Below the pieces are notes generated by a model, which did no database searches, had not been told where the DNA came from, and saw only the letters and a list, made by a program, of their open reading frames with translations. The position numbers and the translations under genes are program-made. A stretch of 25,589 nt of DNA. Source: Amphimedon queenslandica. Its lineage: Eukaryota; Porifera; Demospongiae; Haplosclerida; Niphatidae. Below are positions 18,325 through 25,589 of the stretch, one piece after another; the first letter of the stretch is position 1; each line of letters opens with the position of its first letter. The stretch spans positions 7,590-33,178 of the forward strand of contig NW_003546777.1 in the NCBI RefSeq assembly GCF_000090795.2, read 5' to 3'.

Positions 18325-19150
18325 TTAAAAGTAAGACAGGGTTATGTTAACCCATTCAAAAATTTTCTTTTGGTGAGATAACACCTTTGCAGTTTTGGAC
18401 GTATTTACATTGAAGGTCTCTCTCCTTTTATACTCAGTTATTTGTAAAAGGTCTAATGGGTTGCCCTCTCTAAGTCATCCTGTTCTTTGTTGTGGTTTAT
18501 AGTTGACACTACATGCCGGTATAACAATTGCAGCACTTCATTAACTGTTACTACTACTGATTGTCCTACATGTACATACTGTATATCCTTGCTTGTTTAG
18601 AATGATTCAAATGTTTAATTGTTTATATTGATAGTTTAAGACAGGGCTAAGTTTATAAGTTAACCTATTCAAGAATTGTATAGATTATAGAGGTGGGCGA
18701 TACGATACCAAAGTACTCATATATCTAATACCAAGTACTCGATACCAAATCCTGGTATCGAGTAGTGAGTGACCATGCCCCACCACGCCTACATTGACGT
18801 CATAACAGTTGCCACGCCCTTTAATAATTACAAAAAATGTCAGCTTTTTTCTCTTAATTTTTATTAATAACTAATTATAAATTATTTGCACATGCGCAGT
18901 AGCTGACTACTCATTCACTACTCGATACCATCGATACTGAGACTCAGACTACTTGGTATCAGTATCGATTCAAAATTTCTGGTATTGCCCACCTCTAATA
19001 GATTACTCTATGCATGTATATGTACATGTATATGGATTAGGCAACTGTCTGTAGTAATTCATCTTGTTTTATACTCACTTATTAGTAAAAGTCTATTGTG
19101 GGTTGGACTCTCTTCTCCTTCTCTTGTAGTTAACAGTTGAAGCTATACAT
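18325..19150 (+). repeat. Old tandem duplication around the hAT MITEs
   Basis: AAGACAGGGTTA...AACCCATTCAA and later TTTTATACTCAGTTATTTGTAAAAG near 18330-18450 recur as AAGACAGGGCTA...AACCTATTCAAG and TTTTATACTCACTTATTAGTAAAAG near 18640-19090. Both end in a pyrimidine-rich TAGTT sequence. The second copy was then split by hAT copy 2. No coding frame is evident. Confidence 0.45.
18688..18997. mobile_element. hAT MITE copy 2 (310 bp), 8 bp TSD
   Basis: It has the same ends and internal CGATACCATCGATACTGA block as copy 1. The TSD ATAGATTA is at 18680-18687 and 18998-19005. It contains an extra CTCGATACCAAATCCTGGTATCGAG hairpin region near 18732-18760, so the two copies inserted independently. 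Confidence 0.9.
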
Positions 19151-19324
19151 GTACATGTATGTTTATACAGCAATACAATGTAATTTGTGTTCCTGTATAC
19201 ATGCACATGTAAATGCATTAACGCAACCTTTAACTTCAATCATTATTCATTATGCTCATACATGTACCTGTACTTACTATGATTTTTTGTTATCATTGTT
19301 TGTATTTTCTATTAACTTTTGTAG

Positions 19325-19806
19325 GAAGAGAAGGAAAGGATCAGTGGGCTATTCTTCCCTCTACTGACAATAATCCTCAGACACTCATCAAAACTGCACA
19401 AAGAGAGGGACCTCCTCCCCTTACCCCCTCTGTCCCTCTCCCTCCTACCCCCGGACTGCCCCACCCTTAACTCCGCCCAGTGACTCAGAATTTCCTAATA
19501 CTGACGAAGGAACTGGTCCTCCTTCACTATCAAAGGAATCATCACACGGGAATATTAAACTGAATCCTATTACGGGGCGGCCCCTGGTATAAGGCTATTA
19601 ATCCTCTTAATGTTACTGGTGATGATCAGTCTCCTGATGATAAGGTATCTCAACCTCCTTCTCTCTCTCCCTCTCTCTCTCCTGGTCCTAATGTACCAGC
19701 TCCTCTCCTGTTCCTCCTGTTTCTATTAATGCATGTAGTTTTAGCTTTCACGAGACGAGGGATTTATTGATGTGCTTTCTATTGGTCGTTGAAGATTTGA
19801 ATATCG
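19325..19806 (+). pseudogene. Pro/Ser-rich exon-like segment with several frame changes
   Basis: It is bounded by a TTTTGTAG acceptor and a GTAAGC donor. Reading begins as DQWAILPSTDNNPQTLIK, then a Pro-rich stretch that stops at 19470. Plausible protein sequence continues in a second frame (PSDSEFPNTDEGTGPPSL) and then a third (KAINPLNVTGDDQSPDDK, Pro/Ser repeats). At least two frameshifts are needed. This is either a decayed exon, a low-quality stretch of assembly, or a segment with very short unseen introns. I do not recognise the family. Confidence 0.35.
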
Positions 19807-20160
19807 GTAAGCTCCAATAATGATAACTTGTAATCACTGTTAGATCTAGAGGGAGTTTAGGAGACTTTTAGTCTCCCATATTTGGTCTAAGTCTCCTGAA
19901 ATCTCTCATTTTTCAGCTTTTGGTCTCTCATATTTAGCCCTAGGTGTCCTTAAGTCTACTATTTTTAGTTAGATCGGTCTGTCAAAATTTATTTCTAGAT
20001 TTAACAATGATTACTGTAATACTACATATTACATGTACATGTACATTAATTTTGTATATTTCAAACAGTTTGATCTGTAGCACAATGTCCTTATGCATGT
20101 CTTAAATTTTGTTTTTATGTATTTAATTAATTTATTTATTTTATTTATTCTCTTCACTAG
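19807..20160 (+). other. AT-rich spacer upstream of the 72-codon frame
   Basis: This spacer contains a short imperfect repeat of GTCTCC/CTC(A)TATTT phrases near 19870-19950 and an ACATGTACATGTACA motif near 20033. No coding or RNA signature is visible. Confidence 0.5.
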
Positions 20161-21734
20161 ATGTTCTCATCCAGTGGTGGTAGGATTGTGTTGATGCTCC
20201 TGTTCCTTTATCAAGGACCTACTCTCTCTCCAATAGGGTCACCAGTGGGAGGGGCTGGGGGCGGAGCTTACAATGATAGCAATGAAATATCAGCTTTTTT
20301 TAATGTCCTCAAGTAAGAAATAATAATAATAATAATAATAATAATAGTAATAATAATAATGGTATTTATTTATTTATTTAGATCTTGTGCCCACGTTTTT
20401 GAGTATATTGGAAGAATAGCAATCAATAAGAAATGGTAAGCTATAGGGCTGGGATGAAGCTTCCAAAGGTTTAAAGTTACATGTAGTTTCCATTAATCAT
20501 CAATCACACATGTGTATGTACAGTACATGGGTATTGTGATATTTTTTAAAATGGCTGTAACACAGAAAGTTTTACTCGGAATCAGCTCAAACTTGCTACA
20601 CAGCACAAGGATGTCAATATGTATTAGAAAATGTAATAAAAATTTGGGATAATTTTGGAGCCATTTTCAGATTTTGGCTCATTTTTCAAAATGGCCGTAA
20701 CTCAAAAAATTGAAGTCGGAACTAGCTCAAACTTTCTACACAGCATAAGGACATCAATATAAATCAGAAAATGTAATAAAAATTTTTGGTGATTTCGGAG
20801 CCATTTTTTGGAAAAAACCATGGGCTATATATAGCCTTCGGTATTTTTCAGATTTTGGCTCATTTTTTAAAATGGCCGTAACTCGAAAAATTGAAGTTGG
20901 AATTAGCTCAATCTTTCTATGTAGCATACGAACATCAATATAAATCAGAAAATGTAATAAAAATTTGTGGTAATTTCGGAGCCATTTTTTGGAAAAAACC
21001 ATGGGCTATAGTATAGCCTTGGGTATTTTTTAAATTTTGACGTTTTCTTAAAATGGCCGTAACTTAAAAAATTGAAGTCGGAATTAGCTCAAACTTGCTA
21101 CACAGCATAAGGACATCATTATGTATCAGAAAATTTAATAAAAATTTTTGGTGATTTTGGAGCCATTTTTTGAAAAAAAACCATGGGCTATAACCTTGGG
21201 TATTTTTCAGATTTTGGTTCATTTTTTAAAATGGCTGTAACTCAAAAAATTGAAGTCGGAATTAGCTTAAACTTTCTACGTAGCATAAGGACATCAATAT
21301 GTATCAGAAAATTTAATAAAAATTTTTGGTGATTTCAGAGCCATTTTTTGGAAAAAACCATGGGCTATAGCCCATGGTTTTTTGAGTATTTTTCAGATTT
21401 TGGCTCATTTTTTTAAATGGCCGTAACTCGATAAATTGAAGTCGGAATTAGCTCAAACTTGCTACACAGCATAAGGACATCAATATGTATCAGAAAATGT
21501 AATACAATTTTGGGGTGATTTCGGAGCCATTTTTTGGGAAAAACCATGGGCTATTATTACAGCCTTTGCTTTTTCCAAAAGTTCACTACTTTTAAAATGC
21601 CTGTCATTTGAAAATTTTTTGTTGGAATCAGTATAATGTTAGACTTATCGTATTTATGTATCATTATTATCATAATGTATCATTAATCATTAATTTTCTT
21701 ATTATTTATTATTTATTATAGGTTGTGGACCTGA
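20161..21734 (+). CDS. Unrecognised small protein, 3 exons, hydrophobic N-terminus
   Basis: Exons 20161-20312, 20382-20435 and 21722-21734 join in phase to 72 codons plus TGA. All introns are GT-AG. The third exon is tiny and lies beyond the satellite array. The protein starts MFSSSGGRIVLMLLFLYQG, which could be a signal peptide or membrane anchor, then a Gly-rich turn and an amphipathic helix (FFNVLKSCAHVFEYIGRIA). The ATG directly follows an acceptor-like CACTAG, so this may be an internal or 3' part of a longer gene that includes the broken exon at 19325. AATAAA at 22017-22022 would end it. No family assigned. Confidence 0.35.
20549..21600 (+). repeat. Tandem satellite, about six units of roughly 180 bp
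   Basis: Units start at AAAATGGCYGTAAC near 20549, 20690, 20870, 21052, 21229 and 21415. Each contains GAAGTCGGAATTAGCTCAAA, CAGCATAAGGACATCA, CAGAAAATGTAATAAAAAT, GGAGCCATTTT and an ACCATGGGCTATA dyad. The first unit lacks the dyad segment. The array lies within an intron of the plus-strand unit. Single units occur at 17160-17790 and diverged ones at 15180-15385. Confidence 0.9.
21352..21383. repeat. 32 bp perfect palindrome in satellite unit 5
   Basis: Six A, then CCATGGGCTA, is followed directly by its exact reverse complement, with no loop. The other units have only half of this dyad, separated by TATA variants. Confidence 0.9.
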
Positions 21735-22016
21735 ACTATCATCTCAAGGATCTGCACTTTATATACTGAAGATTGGATAGACTGAATTTAGGAACAAAGA
21801 ACTCTGACATTAACATCACTGTACTCTTGTTTGTACATGTACATGTACATACTGCACTGCATGTACAACGTAATGAACGTATGCCTGTAGTGTGTGCAAT
21901 ATATTCTATGTTGTTGTCATTGTTCATGAATTACTCTCATTTCTGTTTATATATTATTAATCATGACACCTGCTTCTGCATTAATGGCTCTTGCAGTAAT
22001 TGTAATCAAAAATGAT

Positions 22017-22038
22017 AATAAAGACAATGTGTAATAAA
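22017..22038 (+). terminator. Tandem AATAAA poly(A) signals
   Basis: AATAAA occurs at 22017-22022 and 22033-22038, about 290 bp after the stop at 21734, followed by T- and A-rich DNA. It would suit the 3' end of the plus-strand unit. Confidence 0.4.
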
Positions 22039-22154
22039 CAAAAATTATATATTTTTTAAAATTATAATGCAACAGCCAGTCAGCCAATCAGTAGCAAGAA
22101 AAACAAATCATTATAATGCTTAGTGAGTTAATATTTAAATATGATATAATACAA

Positions 22155-22373
22155 CTAAATATTCTTAAAGTAGTCTTCAATAGCAGAGAATTGTACTTAT
22201 CCATTTAATGTCATTAACCTAACAATGGAATGTCATTCATCATACATAGTTACTGACTTACTGTTAGTATTTATTCTCTTCTTGAGTGTAGTGCTCTTAG
22301 CATCACTAGCAGTAGTAGCCACTAGTGATCCCAGGCAGCGCCATGTGGAGGCAGCACTACATTGCTGCCCACA
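22155..22373 (-). CDS. Possible last two exons of an unrecognised minus-strand gene
   Basis: Exon 22262-22373 (acceptor TTCCTTTAG, donor GTAAGTC) and exon 22155-22195 are separated by a 66 bp intron and agree in phase. The frame reads CGQQCSAASTWRCLGSLV, then a Ser/Thr/Lys-rich part, and ends IEDYFKNI before TAG. The second acceptor (GGATAAG) lacks a pyrimidine tract, which is the weak point. Upstream exons cannot be traced through the low-complexity DNA. The C-terminal end is nearly, but not convincingly, a PCNA-box (FSAIEDYF). Confidence 0.3.
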
Positions 22374-22630
22374 CTAAAGGAATAGAGTTAACAAAATATA
22401 TTGAGACTGACTTTGAATGGACTTCAATCTTTAACAGGAACTTGGGACTAAAATCTTGAACAAGGAGAAAGTTTAACATGACACTATTGATTCTATACTG
22501 TAAGATCTTTAGTCTTTCAAACAGCTACTTTTTAAATACCTTAACAAAAAAGTTAATACATATAGTGTGTAATGGAATGATACTTAACTTTTGATCCTTT
22601 GTACTTCAAAATGATTCCTGGGGCCCCAGG
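22374..22630. other. Intergenic spacer
   Basis: Mixed-composition DNA in which no open frame, repeat or RNA motif stands out, apart from an isolated GGGGCCCC-type GC word near 22620. Confidence 0.5.
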
Positions 22631-22790
22631 TAAAAAAATACTAATAATAAATGATAAGAAATAATAAAAAATAATAATAAATTTAATTATAAATAATACT
22701 AATAATAAATGATAATAAATAATAATAAATAATAAATTTAATTATAAAAAATAATAATAATAAAATAATAATAACTCATAAAACCTAGAT
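22631..22790. repeat. AATAAT-rich simple sequence
   Basis: Runs of AATAATAAAT, with a duplicated block TAAATTTAATTATAAA near 22678-22700 and 22730-22750. Confidence 0.8.
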
Positions 22791-23450
22791 CTATAACCTA
22801 TACCTACACTATAGAACCTGTATCCTATAACTACCTGTTTCTTAATTTCTATACTATAACTACCTTCTAATTTCTACTATACAATACCTATACTATAACC
22901 TAATGATAACTATACCTGCTTCCTAATTTCTACTACAATACCTACACTATACCTATAACTACCTTCTAATTTCTACACTATAGCCTATATCCTATGTATA
23001 ACTACCTGTCTTTTATAATTTCTACTACTATACCTACACTATATAACCTGTACCCTTCTAATTTCTACTACTATACCTATGACCTTTAAATTACACAATG
23101 ATACCTACATGTATATGTATACCATATTAACCTTGCTATAAAAGTACACTCTCATCTTATAACAGCATATAATTATATTTATACCTACATTAACTTATTA
23201 ACCTATGAACCTTAATATGACACAATGATATCTATACCATATTAACCTTGCTATATACAAATACATTCCTATGTTAATGCCATACCATATTACCTATACC
23301 TACAACTTATATTGTATCAAAATGTAAGACAAGTTATCTTAATAGAGTACCATTATCTAATGACCTATTACTAGATACCTCCTACCATTACTGTCTATAT
23401 AACTGTAACCTCTAGAACCTTAACATAATAAGAGTAATATTAATACACAA
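22791..23450. repeat. Degenerate tandem repeat (CCTATAACTACCTTCTAATTTCTAC-type)
   Basis: The words ACCTACACTATA, CCTATAACTACCT and CTAATTTCTACTA recur about every 40-60 bp from 22791 to about 23080, and weaker TACCATATTAACCTTGCTATA words recur to 23450. The top strand is almost devoid of G over the first 300 bp. No coding frame. Confidence 0.75.
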
Positions 23451-23795
23451 TTTACCACACAATATCTATATTAATCAAGAATAATTATTAAATTGAAAAT
23501 TAATTGTGCATCCACGAAATGCAACGCAGAATTGAGATTTTGCTAATATCATGTCAACTTGACGCATTATTTGCATCAAAATGTCAGATCACACATATAA
23601 TTGTAACATTACGTTTGATGATAAACCTACAATGAGAGCTATTGACTTATTTTGAAAGCTGGGGCAAACACTCAACAATTGATCGTAAGTCAAAGCCACG
23701 GGATCGAGAAAGAGTTCAGAATGAGAATTAGGAAACTAGTGCCCAGGACCCTCAGGCTACCTGCATCACAAACCTCACCAATCTACCCACCGTAA

Positions 23796-23850
23796 CCTGG
23801 CTTAGCTCAAATGTATAGTGTTTGCCTGGTTTTAGTTAAAGGATCGAGAC
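23796..23850 (+). ncRNA. tRNA-like SINE head (pol III A and B boxes)
   Basis: TGGCTTAGCTC at 23798-23808 matches the A-box, and GGATCGAGAC at 23841-23850 is close to the B-box GGTTCRANNCC. The 32 nt gap is right for a tRNA. The intervening TGTTTGCCTGG recalls a D-stem/anticodon stem. An A-rich tract follows. It is probably a tRNA-derived SINE or pseudogene. Confidence 0.4.
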
Positions 23851-24068
23851 AAAAAAGAAAAAGTCTGATCCTTTCTTCTGCTTAGAGTCCATATCACACA
23901 AAAAGGAAAAAGAGAGAAAGAGAAGAAGAGAGGGTTCTAGCATGAGATACGGGGAGCCACTATCAGACCCAAAAGGGGGACTCCTTGCCCACACTCCTGG
24001 GCAGAACCCTCTCCCCTTCCCTCTCACATGATCGGGACTAAAAGCAGGTCACTGTGAAAAAGGGTAGC

Positions 24069-24178
24069 TCAACCCATACAGTGAAAAAATAAGCTCATGT
24101 CTTCATTGAATCCACAACAGCTAGGATATGTTCTCCTCTCCTCCTCTGGTATGTCTATCAGCTCCTCTCCTTCCTCCT
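24069..24178 (-). CDS. Possible acidic C-terminal exon
   Basis: After an acceptor-like CTGAGAG the frame reads EEEGEELIDIPEEERRTYPS, then CCGFNEDMSLFFHCMG and a stop at 24069-24071. The first part looks protein-like, but no partner exon or family is recognised. Confidence 0.2.
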
Positions 24179-24179
24179 C

Positions 24180-24425
24180 TCAGTCAGCTAGTATTAGATG
24201 ATGATCCAATTGTAAACTGTAGATTAGTGCTGGATGCTTGATCCTCAATGCTATGATAACAGTGTGAAGTGTTGTGTCCACCATGATTGCCTCCTTGTTA
24301 GCTGCATGACGTCTTTTCCAAAGAACCGTAAGTAAATCATACGGAATGTTCTTGATTGATACACTAGCTCTCACAAGGTACTGAATTATTTCATGATAAT
24401 GACAAACGCTACAGGCTCGATCCAT
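24180..24425 (-). CDS. Unrecognised 81-codon ORF
   Basis: It begins MDRACSVCHYHEIIQYLV and continues with a predicted mixed helical sequence (LLTVLWKRRHAANKEAIM, IIALRIKHPALIYSLQ). The composition is more protein-like than other frames nearby, and the frame stays open upstream to about 24485. There is a CxxC pair near the start, but no zinc-binding pattern is completed. No family or splice partner is found. It could be a fragment of a host gene or transposon. Confidence 0.25.
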   Translation of the reverse strand: MDRACSVCHYHEIIQYLVRASVSIKNIPYDLLTVLWKRRHAANKEAIMVDTTLHTVIIALRIKHPALIYSLQLDHHLILAD

Positions 24426-24429
24426 AAAA

Positions 24430-25150
24430 TGATTATGTGATTGAAAATAACAGAGTCTTTTTGCAAGCAGGTGGAGTGGTCAGAGACAGCAAGACTGGGA
24501 TCAGGAGACATTACAATCTTACGCTATGTGAGGACACGTGTACCAACATGAATAAATTAAACATTAATACATTATTATGAAGTACACATGTACATGCAGA
24601 CACTAACATATTAAAAAACAATAATATGAAACATGAAGGGGCTCTGTCCCCTAGTCATGGGCACAAGTACATACACACGGAATCAATAAGGGACAACCAA
24701 TTAGTATAATACAAACACACCAATAATAGCTAAACTTAGAAACAGTTTAACGTCATGTTTAGGACCCTAAACTTAGAAACAGTTTAAGTCATATTTATGA
24801 CCGTTAAAATCAAATAAAATATTTGTGATTAAATAGGAATTTACATTCATTTGGTTACACATTGGTTATGGTATTCTTATACTAACTAAATTATAACCTG
24901 TGGTCCTTAATACAGTTCCAGTAACATATCAACTACACATCCTACACTTCCTACCACTGACCCTCACAGACTCTGTAAGGGATTCCCTAGTAATATTAAT
25001 ACCATGCATGCATGCACACAGATACAGACAATAATAATAATAAAGCAAGGGATTAGATATTACTAGCTGCAGGCAATCCCAACTAGCATTACAATAATAA
25101 TACAATAGCAACTTGCTCTGAAATCTTCTTAATACTACTACCCCAAAGCT
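24430..25150. other. AT-rich intergenic region
   Basis: It contains a short direct repeat, CTAAACTTAGAAACAGTTTAA, near 24728-24752 and 24768-24788 (a 40 bp period), and simple TAA tracts near 25030. I see no gene or RNA. Confidence 0.5.
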
Positions 25151-25151
25151 A

Positions 25152-25589
25152 TTAGACTCCAGCACACAAGAGGACCTCTTCAATGATTCGATGCAATTCA
25201 GACTTCCACGACAACATCAAAGACTGCACAGAAACCAAGGACTTCACGAGGACTTGAAACCCACTACCTTTATACAGCTCCTAAAAATCAAATAAAACAA
25301 TAAATTTATGCATTAATGTCCCAAACACACTCACTCTCTCCCTCCCTCCCCTCTAGCTCTCTCAATAACCCACTCACATGATTTAGTTTACTGCTGTTCT
25401 TCCTCAGCTCCTCCTAAAATCAAATAAAGAAAACAATTAACTAACATGTTAATATCAGATAATACTCCCACTCCCAACTCTCCTCTCTCAATAACCTACT
25501 CACACGATTGAACTAGTTGTATTGCTGTTCCTGTATCTCTCTCCCTCCCTCTCTTACTCTCTTTTAGATGCTCTTGCCTTCAGGCTTTG
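25152..25589 (-). CDS. 3' end of an unrecognised minus-strand gene (partial, runs off the window)
   Basis: The last exon is 25152-25280 (acceptor TTTTTAG), 42 codons, ending HRIIEEVLLCAGV then TAA. The preceding exon is 25378-25413 (EELRKNSSKLNH, donor GTGAGT), in phase. A further exon fragment at 25558-25589 reads QSLKARASKR at the window edge, but its phase does not join cleanly. A diverged duplicate of the 36 nt exon and its donor lies near 25498-25530. Charged heptads suggest coiled coil. The family is unknown. Confidence 0.35.

Noticed and set aside
20161..20312. SREBP/ATF6-like membrane transcription factor, from the hydrophobic segment after a Ser-rich region
   Set aside because: No bHLH or bZIP region is present upstream, and the similarity is limited to a generic hydrophobic stretch.
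22155..22195. PCNA-interacting (PIP) box at the C-terminus
   Set aside because: The spacing gives Phe rather than Gln at the first position, and the exon itself is uncertain.
22791..23450. CRISPR-like or minisatellite array
   Set aside because: Units vary in length and sequence with no constant repeat and unique spacer pattern. It is degenerate simple sequence.
23836..24027. 63-codon minus-strand ORF
   Set aside because: It is Phe-rich from a purine tract on the other strand, with no splice context, and partly overlaps the SINE-like tail.

Overview
The window is animal nuclear DNA, most likely from a demosponge such as Amphimedon. That is an inference from the AT-rich composition, the many 50-150 bp GT-AG introns, the recurrent ACATGTAC motifs and the dense short DNA transposons. 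No bacterial, viral or organellar gene is visible. Almost every gene is split, so long single-frame ORFs are poor guides. I rebuilt the genes from splice sites and reading phase.

Layout. (1) 104-12235, minus strand: a 17-exon gene that closes in frame to 1129 residues. Its order is Kelch repeats, coiled coil, a ZU5-like domain, an acidic linker, an unrecognised conserved block and a C-terminal helical (possibly death-fold) domain. Intron 6 (2971-6698) is packed with copies of a 0.6-0.7 kb mobile element with Helitron-like 3' ends. Intron 2 (8243-11593) holds a small MITE with a tRNA-like core and a 2.3 kb fold-back transposon. (2) 12708-16054, minus strand: a complete 13-exon TADA3 gene (Ada3 subunit of the SAGA/ATAC acetyltransferase complexes), 439 residues. 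(3) 16099-16817: a 719 bp relative of the fold-back transposon, only 45 bp upstream of the TADA3 start codon. (4) 16830-22040, plus strand: a poorly defined, partly frame-shifted transcription unit mixed with hAT MITEs, a LINE 3' end and a satellite of about 180 bp per unit. (5) 22040-25589: low-complexity DNA, a possible SINE and the 3' ends of unrecognised minus-strand genes.

The genes do not form an operon. TADA3 and the Kelch/ZU5 gene lie head to tail, 472 bp apart. The most unusual biology is in the transposons. Related elements with 34 bp terminal repeats and 7 bp target duplications carry a TCACGTGA E-box just inside their ends. The large copy also contains an apparent mini-gene (E-box, TATA box, perfect TISU start element, one intron, stop, AATAAA) and two mirror-image copies of a 54-codon ORF. 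A small MITE interrupts one arm, and its empty target site survives in the other. All functional statements on unnamed ORFs are inference from sequence alone.
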